From Desulfarculaceae bacterium (lineage in GTDB: Bacteria > Desulfobacterota > Desulfarculia > Desulfarculales > Desulfarculaceae), in assembly GCA_021737645.1 (NCBI GenBank), contig JAIPDO010000020.1, forward strand, positions 1-60,690: a stretch of 60,690 nucleotides of DNA, in the 5' to 3' direction. A model generated the notes under the pieces. The model ran no database searches, was not told the DNA's origin, and saw nothing but the letters and a program-made list of their open reading frames with translations. Made by a program: the position numbers and the translations under genes. Shown piece by piece: positions 6,998 through 15,240 of the stretch. Numbering within the stretch: the stretch's first letter is position 1; the number at the start of each line of letters is the position of its first letter.

Positions 6998-7816
6998 ATG
7001 GCTATTGTGGCTATCTCGCGCAAGGTAGGCAGCCTGGGAGACGAAATCGCCAAACAGGCGGCCGAGCAGTTGGGCATCAAGGTGATCGGCGTGCCCGAAA
7101 TTCACAAGTTGGCCCTGGAATGCGACAAAGAGTTGGCGGATATCTGCCGAACCTTTGAAACCGAAATGCCCAGTAGTTTTTTTGAGCGCATCTTCTTCCG
7201 TGACCCGGCTGGGTCCAGCTTGTTCGCTTCGCTCATCTACCAGCAGGCGGCCATGGGCGACGTGGTGATCAGGGGCCGGGGCTCCCAGATAGTCCTGGCG
7301 GGCCAACCCAAGGTGCTCAAGACACGGGTGGTGGCCCCCTTCCGGGTGCGGGTGGAGAGGGTGGCCCAGCGCAAGGGCATAACCCAAGACGACGCCACGG
7401 ACTATGTGCGGCGTTACGACAAGCAGCGCCGTTCGCTAATCGAGAGCATCTTTCATGTGGATCTCAACGACTGGAGCCTGTACGACATGGTGCTCAACAG
7501 CGCCGATTTGTCTCAGGACATGTTGGCGAACGTGGTTTGCCTGGCCGCCAAGGAGCTGGGCCCGATAGGCGATGGGCAAAAGACCGTGTACGCGGATCTG
7601 GCCCTGGCCAAGCTGGTGGAGGCCCTGATCAAAAAGAAGGTGCCCACCTTCCCGGCCCGGGATGTGGAAGTGGAAAACCAGGGACAAGGCCGCCTGGTGC
7701 TAACCGGCGCGGTGCTGGACCGGGATGCCATCAAAAAGGCCGAGGAGATCGCCAGCGCTCAGGCGGGGGTCACCGAGGTGGATAATCAGTTGAGGTCCAC
7801 CGACCTTACGTTCTAG
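6998..7816 (+). CDS. Cytidylate kinase-like protein with C-terminal BON domain
   Basis: A 272-residue two-domain protein. Residues 1-190 match the cytidylate kinase-like (AAA_33/CMPK-like) family: N-terminal AIVAISRKVGSLGDEIA, VIRGRGSQIVL near 91-101, and an arginine-rich LID-like region. The canonical P-loop lysine (GKS/T) is absent, as is usual in this family (ISRxxGSxG). Residues about 197-270 form a BON domain (LVLTGAVLDRDAIKKAEEIA then VDNQL), a fold that binds phospholipid or other ligands. The kinase substrate is unknown. The ATG at 6998 has GGAAGGTGG upstream. The gene stands alone, divergent from the nitroreductase gene, and is ended by its own terminator. Confidence 0.82.
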   Translation: MAIVAISRKVGSLGDEIAKQAAEQLGIKVIGVPEIHKLALECDKELADICRTFETEMPSSFFERIFFRDPAGSSLFASLIYQQAAMGDVVIRGRGSQIVLAGQPKVLKTRVVAPFRVRVERVAQRKGITQDDATDYVRRYDKQRRSLIESIFHVDLNDWSLYDMVLNSADLSQDMLANVVCLAAKELGPIGDGQKTVYADLALAKLVEALIKKKVPTFPARDVEVENQGQGRLVLTGAVLDRDAIKKAEEIASAQAGVTEVDNQLRSTDLTF

Positions 7817-7858
7817 ATCCCCGGCGCCCGCCCTAAGGGCGCTTGCGGCAAAGACGAC

Positions 7859-7888
7859 AGGGACGGCCCACTGGGGCCGTCCCTTTTT
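7859..7888 (+). terminator. Rho-independent terminator
   Basis: A 10-bp stem AGGGACGGCC / GGCCGTCCCT with 6-nt loop runs into TTTTTA. It ends the 6998-7816 transcript. Confidence 0.88.
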
Positions 7889-7902
7889 ATTTCCGGCTGC
7901 GC

Positions 7903-9195
7903 CTAGAGAGTTTCGGCGTAGATGTCCAGGTAATGCTTAACCGCCACATGGCGGCCCGCCTGGGATAGCTGGTCGCTTATTTGCAGCATGCAGGCCGGGC
8001 AGCCGGTGGCCACCGCCGCGGCCCCGCTGGCCGCGATGTGCGCCAGCTTGTGCCCCCCGATTTGCTGGGACAGCTCGTAATGCTCCAGGCTGAAGCTTCC
8101 CCCCAGGCCGCAACACCAGTCGCTCTCGGTCATCTCCCGCAAGCGCCAGGCCGGGTTGGCGGCCATGAGGCGGCGCGGCTGGTCGGCCACGCCCAGGGAT
8201 TTCTTTAGGTGACAGGGGTCGTGATAGGTCAGGGGCTTGGCGCCCTGCATGGGCGCGGGGGCCTCGCCGCTCACCAGGCCCGCTTCCACCAGGAACTGGC
8301 TCACGTCCCTGGTCTTGGCGGCCAGGGCCTTGGCCTGCTGTTGAGCCTGGGGAGCCAGGGAGCCGCACATCAGGGGCCAGAGCTTGGTTATGGTGCTGGC
8401 GCAGGTGGCGCAGGCGGTGACCATGTAGTCGAACTTGGCCGGGTCCAGGCGGGCCAGGTTGTGGGAAAGCAGCTTGCTGAAGGTGGCGGTGTCCCCGGCG
8501 GACAGGGCCGGGATGCCGCAGCAGGCCTCCTGGGCGGGCATCTCCACTCCCACGCCGTGGTGCTCCAGGGTCTTGAGGGCCGCCCGGCCCACGCCTGGGT
8601 AGAGCTTGTCGATGAGGCAGCCCGCGAAAAAGGCCACCCTTAGCCCCGAGGCTCCCGCCGGGGTGGAGCGGGGAGGCTCCAGGCGGTGCAGGGGCACCCG
8701 GGCCAGGCGCTTGAAATGGCGCTGGCCCAGGGGGGAGGTGAAGCGGGCGCAGGAGGTGTCCAGCAGGCTGTCCACCGGCTTGGTCAGCAGGTTTTCAAAG
8801 CGGGGGGCCAGGGACATCAGCTTGTTGAACAGGGCGGGGCGGGCCAGCACCTGGCGAAAAAGCAGCTTTTTGGCCGGGGGCAGGCCCAGGTAGCCGCTCA
8901 GGATGGCCCGCGCCTTCAGGAAAATGTCCAGCACCTTCACTCCGCTGGGGCAGTTGGCTGCGCAGGAGCCGCACAGCAGGCAGCGCTCCAGGCGCTCCTT
9001 CACTCCGTGGGGGTCGGAGAGCATCTCGTGGGCCAGGCCGTCCAACAGGGCCAGCTTGCCCCGGGCCACGTCGGCCTCGCGGCCGGTCTCGCCGTACAGG
9101 GGGCATACGCTTTGGCAAAAGCCGCAACGCATGCAGGTGATGAGTTGCTCGTCCAGCTCGGTCAGCAGGCGAGCCAACTGGGTAACGCTGCTCAC
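7903..9195 (-). CDS. GlcF-like iron-sulfur subunit of a D-lactate/glycolate dehydrogenase
   Basis: A 430-residue electron-transfer subunit. Two 4Fe-4S motifs are at the N-terminus (C21, C24, C27, C31 and C72, C75, C78, C82). Two CCG domains follow: GCLIDKLYPG with ACCGIPA, and DPCHLKKSLG with WCCGLGGSFSL. This is the GlcF/D-lactate dehydrogenase Fe-S subunit architecture, passing electrons from the FAD subunit towards menaquinone or a membrane partner. It starts 2 nt after the stop of the GlcD-like gene and is surely co-transcribed. The nearby L-lactate module makes D-lactate the most likely substrate; glycolate remains possible. Confidence 0.9.
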   Translation of the reverse strand: MSSVTQLARLLTELDEQLITCMRCGFCQSVCPLYGETGREADVARGKLALLDGLAHEMLSDPHGVKERLERCLLCGSCAANCPSGVKVLDIFLKARAILSGYLGLPPAKKLLFRQVLARPALFNKLMSLAPRFENLLTKPVDSLLDTSCARFTSPLGQRHFKRLARVPLHRLEPPRSTPAGASGLRVAFFAGCLIDKLYPGVGRAALKTLEHHGVGVEMPAQEACCGIPALSAGDTATFSKLLSHNLARLDPAKFDYMVTACATCASTITKLWPLMCGSLAPQAQQQAKALAAKTRDVSQFLVEAGLVSGEAPAPMQGAKPLTYHDPCHLKKSLGVADQPRRLMAANPAWRLREMTESDWCCGLGGSFSLEHYELSQQIGGHKLAHIAASGAAAVATGCPACMLQISDQLSQAGRHVAVKHYLDIYAETL

Positions 9196-9197
9196 CG

Positions 9198-10580
9198 CTA
9201 TGCCCCCACGATCTTGCCGGGGTTCAGGATGCCCTTGGGGTCCATGGCCCGCTTCAGCCGCCGGGACCAGGCGATGGTGGCCTCGCCCACTTCCTTGGCC
9301 AAAAAGCGGGTTTTGCTCAGCCCCAGGCCGTGCTCCCCGGACAGGGTGCCGCCCAGGGCCAGGGCCTTGTCAAAAAGCTCCTCCACCGCCTGGCGCACCC
9401 GCCTTTCCTGAGCGGCGTCGCGCTGGTCAAAAACGATGGTGGGGTGCAGGTTGCCGTCCCCGGCGTGGCCGAAGGTGCCGATGGTGATGTCGTAGCGCCG
9501 GGCCAGGTCGGTGATGAAGCGCACCAACTCTGGCACCTTGCTGCGGGGCACCGTGGCGTCTTCCAGAACCACCGAGGGCTTCAAGCGGGCCAGGGCGGGG
9601 ATAGCCGCCCGCCGGGCGGTCCAGATGCGCTCCTTTTCCGCCTCATCGGCGGCGGGGCGCACCAGGGTGGCTCCCTGGGCCCGGCATATCTCCTGAACCT
9701 TCTCAGCTTCCTCGGCCACCTGGGCCGGATGGCCGTCCACTTCGATAAGCAGCAGGGCCGCAGCTTCGGTGGGCAGGCCGGCCCCGGAAAAGTCCTCCAC
9801 CGTGCGTATGGTGAAGTTGTCCAGGAACTCCAGGGTGGCGGGCACTATGCGCGCGGCGATGATGGCCGACACCGTCTCGCTGGCAGCCTGCACCCGGTCG
9901 AACACCGCCAGCATGGCCCGGCTGGCCACCGGCGGGGGGATGAGCTTCAGGATGATCTCGCCGAACACCCCCAGGGTGCCCTCGGAGCCCACCATGAGTC
10001 CGGCCAGGTTGTAGGCGGTGGCGCATTTCACGGTGCGCGATCCGGTCTTGATGAGCTGGCCCTCGGTGTCGAAAAAGCTCATGCCCATGACGTAATCTCG
10101 GGTGACCCCGTACTTGAGCCCTCTGAGGCCGCCGGAGTTCTCGGCCACGTTGCCCCCCAGGGTGGACACCGCCTGGCTGCCGGGATCGGGGGGATAGAAC
10201 AGGCCCTGTTTTTGGGCGGCGGCGAACAAGCGGGCGTTGATCACTCCCGGCTCCACCACCGCGTACAGGTCCTCCTGGTTTATCTCCACGATGCGGTTCA
10301 GGGCGGTGGTGACCACCACCACCCCTTCCTGAGCAGGTATGGTGCCGCCACTGAGGTTGGTGCCCGCGCCGCGCACGGTCAGCGGCAGGCCTTGGTCGTT
10401 GCACAGGCGTATCACCCGGCCCAGAGCCTCCAGGGTGGTGGGCCGCACCGCAAGGCCGGGGGGCTGGCTGGGCAGCAGGGCCGCATCGTAGGAATAGGTC
10501 AGCAGGTCCGAGGCGTCGCTGAATACGTTTTCCGGACCGGCTATCTGCTGAAACTCTTTGTGCAAGGCGGCGGTGCTCAT
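9198..10580 (-). CDS. FAD-linked D-lactate/glycolate dehydrogenase (GlcD-like)
   Basis: A 460-residue FAD-binding PCMH/VAO-type oxidoreductase oxidising a D-2-hydroxy acid to the 2-oxo acid. The FAD-binding domain is visible in VRGAGTNLSGGTIPA (about 67-81) and GSQAVSTLGGNVAENSGG (about 133-150). The C-terminal FAD-linked oxidase domain has GTFGHAGDGNLHPT and the ending GLGLSKTRFL...MDPKGILNPGKI typical of GlcD/Dld-II. An upstream TTG at 10601 is possible, but the ATG at 10580 has GGAGGG 3 nt before it. It is the first gene of a two-gene operon with the GlcF-like subunit, divergent from the L-lactate module. Confidence 0.91.
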   Translation of the reverse strand: MSTAALHKEFQQIAGPENVFSDASDLLTYSYDAALLPSQPPGLAVRPTTLEALGRVIRLCNDQGLPLTVRGAGTNLSGGTIPAQEGVVVVTTALNRIVEINQEDLYAVVEPGVINARLFAAAQKQGLFYPPDPGSQAVSTLGGNVAENSGGLRGLKYGVTRDYVMGMSFFDTEGQLIKTGSRTVKCATAYNLAGLMVGSEGTLGVFGEIILKLIPPPVASRAMLAVFDRVQAASETVSAIIAARIVPATLEFLDNFTIRTVEDFSGAGLPTEAAALLLIEVDGHPAQVAEEAEKVQEICRAQGATLVRPAADEAEKERIWTARRAAIPALARLKPSVVLEDATVPRSKVPELVRFITDLARRYDITIGTFGHAGDGNLHPTIVFDQRDAAQERRVRQAVEELFDKALALGGTLSGEHGLGLSKTRFLAKEVGEATIAWSRRLKRAMDPKGILNPGKIVGA

Positions 10581-10634
10581 CTTCCCTCCGGCGGAGTTCA
10601 AGGGCCAAGTCCTACTACTATATGCGGTCGCGGA

Positions 10635-10647
10635 CGTTTTGAAAACG
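10635..10647. promoter_or_regulatory. Palindrome in the divergent lactate promoter region
   Basis: CGTTTTGAAAACG is a perfect 6-bp inverted repeat around one central base. It lies midway in the 137-bp region between the two divergent lactate operons, where one regulator could control both. Confidence 0.4.
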
Positions 10648-10717
10648 CCCAGGACGCCTTGGCTTTATCAAGGGGCGTGATCTGTTAATATTGAGGGGCC
10701 AGCAACGGGAGAAAACC

Positions 10718-11272
10718 TTGAGCCATAATGATTTGCGACAAGAGTTCCGCCGCCAGGCCGAAGCAGTTTCGGCGGTGGTCACCCCGGTGGCCGATCCGGC
10801 GGAGGCCTTTGCCCGGGCCGCCCGCCTCACTGCCGAGCAGGGCGGGGCTTGCCTGGCCGCGCCGGGCTGGGAGGCCGATGAACTGGCCTCCCTCAAAGCC
10901 GCCTGTGAACGAGAGGGCCTGGAACTGATAACCCAGGGCCTAAGGGAGCGAGCCGGTGAATTCCATACCGGGCTGACCAGGGCCCAGTGGGGAGTGGCCG
11001 AGACCGGCACCATCGTGGTGAATTCGGCCTCCGAGGAGCTTCGCCTGGCCAGCATGCTCTCCGAGGTGCATGTGGCCCTGCTTACGGCGGCCAACCTCCG
11101 GGCAGACCTGTTCGCCCTGGAGCAGGAGCTTAATAGCACTCTGGCCGACGCTCCGGGCTATCTGGCCTTTATCTCCGGGCCCAGCCGCACCGGCGACATC
11201 GAGCTGGTGCTCACCCTGGGGGCGCACGGCCCCCGTCAGTTGCACATCCTGCTGCTGGAGGAGGGGTCATGA
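10718..11272 (+). CDS. LUD domain protein, L-lactate dehydrogenase subunit (LldG/LutC-like)
   Basis: A 184-residue LUD-domain protein. The family pattern is seen in RAQWGVAETGTIVV (about 94-107), SMLSEVHVALL and SGPSRTGDIELVLTLGAHGPRQLHILLL near the C-terminus. It corresponds to LutC/LldG, the small subunit of the three-part lactate utilisation enzyme. The frame opens at 10691, but the TTG at 10718 has GGGAG at 6-nt spacing and is preferred. Its TGA overlaps the ATG of the next gene. The pair resembles the LldG plus LldE/F-fusion pair known from Desulfovibrio lactate operons. Confidence 0.86.
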   Translation: MSHNDLRQEFRRQAEAVSAVVTPVADPAEAFARAARLTAEQGGACLAAPGWEADELASLKAACEREGLELITQGLRERAGEFHTGLTRAQWGVAETGTIVVNSASEELRLASMLSEVHVALLTAANLRADLFALEQELNSTLADAPGYLAFISGPSRTGDIELVLTLGAHGPRQLHILLLEEGS

Positions 11273-13419
11273 GCCGCGCCTCTCGCCGTGAGTATCACCA
11301 GCGCCTCAAGGGCGCCCTGGACAACCGCTTTTTGGGCCAGACCCTGGCCCGCTTCCAGGGCAACTACCGTGGATCGCGCGAGGCCGGTTTCTCGGGGATG
11401 GATTTTCCGGCTCTGGCCGCCGAGGTGGGTGCGGCCAAGGATGCGGCCGTGGGGCAGCTGGAAGAGCTTTATCAGCAGTTCAAGGCCAAGGCCGAGGCAG
11501 CCGGGGCCACGGTGCACCTGGCCCATGATGCCGCCCACGCCAGGGAGATAATCGCCGGCATCGCCGCGCGGACCGGCTCTCGGCGCATAGTCAAGTCCAA
11601 GTCCATGACCAGCGAGGAGATTCATCTCAACCGCCATTTGGAGGCCCAGGGGCTTCAGGTCACCGAGACCGATCTGGGGGAGTGGATCATCCAGCTGCGC
11701 GGCGAGGGGCCCAGCCACATGGTGGCTCCGGCCATCCATTTGTCGCGCAGCCAGGTGGCCGAGCTGTTCACCCAGGTCACCGGCCAAGAGCAGGACCCCG
11801 AGGACATCGCCGCCCTGGTGGAGGTGGCCCGCGGCCGCCTGCGCCAGGCCATGCTGGAGGCGGACATGGGCATCAGCGGGGCCAACTTCGCCCTGGCCTC
11901 CACCGGCAGCATCGCCACGGTGACCAACGAAGGCAACGCCAGGCTGGTCACCACCCTGCCTCGGGTGCACGTGGCCCTGGTGGGCCTGGAAAAGCTGGTG
12001 CCCGACCTGAACACCGCGCTCAAGATTTTGCGGCTGCTGCCCCGCTCGGCCACCGGCCAGCTCATCAGCACCTATGTCACCTGGGTAACCGGGGCGGTGG
12101 AGTGCGCCGCCGCCGGAGGACGTAAAGATCTGCACATCGTGTTTTTGGACAACGGCCGCCTGGCCCTGTCCCAGGACCCGGTGTTCAGCCAGGCCCTGCG
12201 CTGCGTGCGCTGCGGCTCCTGCGCCAACGTGTGCCCCATCTTCGGCAAGGTGGGCGGCCACAACTACGGCCACGTGTACATCGGGGCCATCGGCCTGATA
12301 CTCACCTACTTCTATCACGGCCTGGAAGCGGCCCAGGAGCTGGTGAACAACTGCCTAAACTGCCAGGCCTGCAAGGTGAACTGCCCGGCGGACATCGATC
12401 TCCCGGCCCTGATAAAAAAGACCGCCGGCCTGGTCATGGCCGAACAGGGCCGCCCGCTGAAGAACCAGCTTCTGCGCCGGGTCATGACCAACCGGCCCCT
12501 GTTCCACTTTTTGCTGCGCCGGGCCTATCTGGCCCAAAAGCCTCTGGCCGGGGACGGACGCAAGATCAGGCACCTGCCCCTGTTCTTCGCCCCTGACCAG
12601 GAGTTCCGCAGTCTGCCGGTGGTGGCGGCCGAGCCCCTGCGCGACCGCTGGAGCCGCCTGGTTCCCCCGGTGGCCGAGCCACGGCTCAAGGTGGCCCTGT
12701 TCGGCGGCTGTTTGGTGGATTTCGTGTACCCCGAACAGGGCGAGGCTTTGCTCGAGCTGATCGATGGCCAGAACATCCAGGTGGACTACGCGCGGGACCA
12801 GAGCTGTTGCGGCCTGCCCGCAGCCATGGCTAGCGAGGAGGAGACCGCCCGCGAGGTGGCTCGGCAAAACCTGGCCGCCCTAAACGCGGAACATCATGAC
12901 TACGTGCTGACCCTGTGCGCCTCCTGCGCCTCGCACCTGAAGAATTACCCCAAGCTGCTGGCTGGCGACCCGGGCTGGGCGGGGCGGGCCGAGCACCTGG
13001 CCGCCAAGGTCATCGATCTGGCCAGCTTCCTGCAAAAAGAGGTGGGCCTGGAGCCCACGGCGGCCCAGGGCAAGGCGGTGGCCTACCACGCGCCCTGCCA
13101 CCTGTGCCGGGGCCTGGGGGTGCATGAAGCCCCCAAGGAGCTGCTCCGGGACGCCGGCTACGACTACCGGCCTTATGACGACGAGGAGGTGTGCTGCGGC
13201 TTTGGCGGGTCCTATTCCCTGGACTTCCCCGAGCTCTCAGCGGCTATCCTGGAGCGCAAGCTGGGGCAGGTGGCGGCCACCGGGGCCGACACCCTGGTCA
13301 CCGACTGCCCCGGATGCGTGCTGCAACTGGAGGGCGGCCTGGACCACCTGGGATCGCCCATCAAGGTGCGCCATTTGGCCCAGGCCTTGGCCGAAACCAA
13401 AAAGGGGAGCGAGCCCTAA
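11269..13419 (+). CDS. LldF/LldE fusion, iron-sulfur L-lactate dehydrogenase subunit
   Basis: A 716-residue protein that joins two subunits separate in LutABC systems. Residues about 60-300 are a LUD (LutB/LldF) domain with FALASTGSIATVTNEGNA. Two 4Fe-4S motifs follow (C312, C315, C318, C322 and C362, C365, C368, C372). Residues about 460-700 hold two CCG domains (GGCLVDFVYP with SCCGLPA, APCHLCRGLG with VCCGFGGSYSL) equivalent to LutA/LldE. It would oxidise L-lactate to pyruvate together with the LUD protein upstream. The ATGA overlap with that gene fixes the start. Length and architecture match the fused sulfate-reducer form. Confidence 0.9.
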   Translation: MSRASRREYHQRLKGALDNRFLGQTLARFQGNYRGSREAGFSGMDFPALAAEVGAAKDAAVGQLEELYQQFKAKAEAAGATVHLAHDAAHAREIIAGIAARTGSRRIVKSKSMTSEEIHLNRHLEAQGLQVTETDLGEWIIQLRGEGPSHMVAPAIHLSRSQVAELFTQVTGQEQDPEDIAALVEVARGRLRQAMLEADMGISGANFALASTGSIATVTNEGNARLVTTLPRVHVALVGLEKLVPDLNTALKILRLLPRSATGQLISTYVTWVTGAVECAAAGGRKDLHIVFLDNGRLALSQDPVFSQALRCVRCGSCANVCPIFGKVGGHNYGHVYIGAIGLILTYFYHGLEAAQELVNNCLNCQACKVNCPADIDLPALIKKTAGLVMAEQGRPLKNQLLRRVMTNRPLFHFLLRRAYLAQKPLAGDGRKIRHLPLFFAPDQEFRSLPVVAAEPLRDRWSRLVPPVAEPRLKVALFGGCLVDFVYPEQGEALLELIDGQNIQVDYARDQSCCGLPAAMASEEETAREVARQNLAALNAEHHDYVLTLCASCASHLKNYPKLLAGDPGWAGRAEHLAAKVIDLASFLQKEVGLEPTAAQGKAVAYHAPCHLCRGLGVHEAPKELLRDAGYDYRPYDDEEVCCGFGGSYSLDFPELSAAILERKLGQVAATGADTLVTDCPGCVLQLEGGLDHLGSPIKVRHLAQALAETKKGSEP

Positions 13420-13446
13420 AAGCCTGTTCCCGGCGCAGCCGCCTAA

Positions 13447-13806
13447 CTAAAGGCTAACCGTTTGGGGCGCACGCACCACGGTGAGCATCATCTTGAAGCG
13501 CTGACGGGCGGTGAGGGCGTGGGGTTTGCCCGCAGGCATGGCCACCACCTGACCGGCGGCCACGGTCATCACTTGGCCGTCGATGTTCACCTCGGCCTCG
13601 CCGTCGATCACCTGCACCAGGGCGTCGGCGGGCACGGTGTGGGCGCTGATGCCTTCGCCAATGTCAAAGGCGAACAAAGTCAGGCTGAGGAAGTTGTTTT
13701 GGGCCAGGGTGCGGCTCACCACCTGACCCTGCTGGTACTCCACCAGGCCGTTAAGCTCCAGGGGCTGGGCAAAATCAATGTTTTTGATGAGTTCGGTCTT
13801 GTCCAT
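13447..13806 (-). CDS. Cupin domain protein
   Basis: A 119-residue single-domain cupin. Motif 1 is degenerate (GISAHTVPADALVQVIDGEAEV, about 51-72, with one His and no Glu-His pair), and motif 2 is AMPAGKPHALTA (about 89-100). The sparse metal ligands suggest a binding or regulatory role rather than a dioxygenase, but no substrate can be named. The gene is convergent with the lactate operon and has CGGAGGAATC just before its ATG. Confidence 0.82.
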   Translation of the reverse strand: MDKTELIKNIDFAQPLELNGLVEYQQGQVVSRTLAQNNFLSLTLFAFDIGEGISAHTVPADALVQVIDGEAEVNIDGQVMTVAAGQVVAMPAGKPHALTARQRFKMMLTVVRAPQTVSL

Positions 13807-13948
13807 GATTCCTCCGATAGATGATTACCGATAATTATAACCCAGCCTCTGGGGGAAAACCGTTCTCACTCTCCGGCCTGTCGCTTTCCCCCGGCCTTCG
13901 GTCCTGGCATAATTGGAGAAACCCAACCCTTCCGCGTGGAAACTGGAT

Positions 13949-14752
13949 ATGGTTTTTATCGGCTTCATTGCCAAAAAATTAATCTCCCGTTTGGTGCTTC
14001 CCCTGGGGCAGGTGCTGGTGTTGTGGTTGGCTGGTGCCCTGATTTGGTGGCGGCGTCCGGCCAAGCGGACGGGGCCGTTGTTGATGATTATCGCCGGGTT
14101 GTGGCTGCTGGTGCTGTCCATGCCCATCACCGGGGGGTTGCTGCTGCATCAGTTGGAGTCGCAGAACTGGGCATACGCCACGCCCGCCGCCTTGAGCGCC
14201 AAGGGCGTGAGCGATATTGTTGTGCTGGCCGGAGGATATGGCCTGGGAGAAACAACAGCGGCCGACCGTCTGGGGCCGAGGACCCTCAAGCGTTTGCTGG
14301 AAGGGGTGCGCCTGTGGCGGGGGATGCCCGGGGCCAAATTGGTGCTTTCAGGTGGCAATATTGACGGTGAGTCAAGCGAGGCCCATGCCATGACCGCCAT
14401 GGCCCTGGAGCTGGGCGTGCCCAAGGAGGCGATAGTCTCGGAAAACGCCTCCTGGGACACCGAGGACCAGGCCGAGTTGCTCAAGCAAAGGCTTGACGGC
14501 AGGCCCTTCGCCCTGGTCACCTCCGCGATACACATGCCCCGTTCCATGGCCTGGTTCCGGGGCTACGGCCTGAACCCGGTGGCCGCGCCCTGCGACTTTC
14601 GCACCAAGGATATGCGCCTGGACTTTTTTTCCTTTTTGCCGTCAGTCAGCGCGCTGGAAGGTTGCGAAGATGCTGTTCACGAATATCTGGGCCTGATTTG
14701 GCAGCGACTCAAACAGGCCCTGGGCGGAGCCCCAAAGGAAGCGACATCATGA
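13949..14752 (+). CDS. YdcF/ElyC family membrane protein (DUF218)
   Basis: A 267-residue protein with two N-terminal membrane helices (about 13-31 and 40-60) followed by a DUF218 domain. Family motifs are DIVVLAGGYG (about 86-95), KLVLSGGNIDGESSEAHAM (about 129-147), ENASWDTEDQAEL and ALVTSAIHMPRSMAWFRGYG (near 188-207). E. coli ElyC acts on envelope/peptidoglycan lipid-carrier homeostasis; the role here is inferred from that. An earlier TTG at 13913 is possible, but the ATG at 13949 is closer to the hydrophobic start. The TGA overlaps the next ATG. Confidence 0.87.
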   Translation: MVFIGFIAKKLISRLVLPLGQVLVLWLAGALIWWRRPAKRTGPLLMIIAGLWLLVLSMPITGGLLLHQLESQNWAYATPAALSAKGVSDIVVLAGGYGLGETTAADRLGPRTLKRLLEGVRLWRGMPGAKLVLSGGNIDGESSEAHAMTAMALELGVPKEAIVSENASWDTEDQAELLKQRLDGRPFALVTSAIHMPRSMAWFRGYGLNPVAAPCDFRTKDMRLDFFSFLPSVSALEGCEDAVHEYLGLIWQRLKQALGGAPKEATS

Positions 14753-15240
14753 ATCCCGCCAAAATCGGCAATTTGACCCCTGACATGGCCGCCGCCCTGG
14801 GTGGCCTGGTCTACGGCCTTTATTTTCTCAGCACCGGGAGCTTGGATCAGCCTCGGGGCATGCTGGTATCCTGGGTCAGCCAGGTCAGCGGCGATCCGCC
14901 CCTGATCCAGGTGGCGGTGCGCCACAATCGGGGGCTGCTGCCCGAAATCCTGGCCCAGGGCGAGTTTGCCCTGAACCTGTTGCCCTCGGGCGACCTGGAT
15001 CTGGCCGCCGCCTTGGGCCGCCCGCCCGAGCAACGCTGGGACGGCATCAAGTTCGTGGAAGGCCCCCTGGGCCTGCCGGTGCTGGCTCAGGGTCCGGGGG
15101 CCATCGGCTGCCGGGTCTTGGAAAACAGCCGCCCCGGCGACCACGAATTGCTTCTGGTTCGCCCCTCCGGGGCCTTGTGGCGGGGCGGCCGGGTGCTGGG
15201 TACCGATGATCTGGACCACGCCTATTTGGGACTAAGTTGA
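14749..15240 (+). CDS. Flavin reductase-like split-barrel protein
   Basis: A 163-residue FMN-binding split-barrel protein. The start of the domain shows GGLVYGLYFLSTG, then MLVSWVSQVSGDPPLIQVAVRHN (about 40-62), the usual place where FMN phosphate is bound, and FALNLLPSG. Such proteins are flavin reductases or small flavoproteins of anaerobic electron transfer; the partner is unknown. It begins with an ATGA overlap with the YdcF gene and ends in a TTGA overlap with mnmG, so it belongs to that operon. Confidence 0.8.
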   Translation: MNPAKIGNLTPDMAAALGGLVYGLYFLSTGSLDQPRGMLVSWVSQVSGDPPLIQVAVRHNRGLLPEILAQGEFALNLLPSGDLDLAAALGRPPEQRWDGIKFVEGPLGLPVLAQGPGAIGCRVLENSRPGDHELLLVRPSGALWRGGRVLGTDDLDHAYLGLS

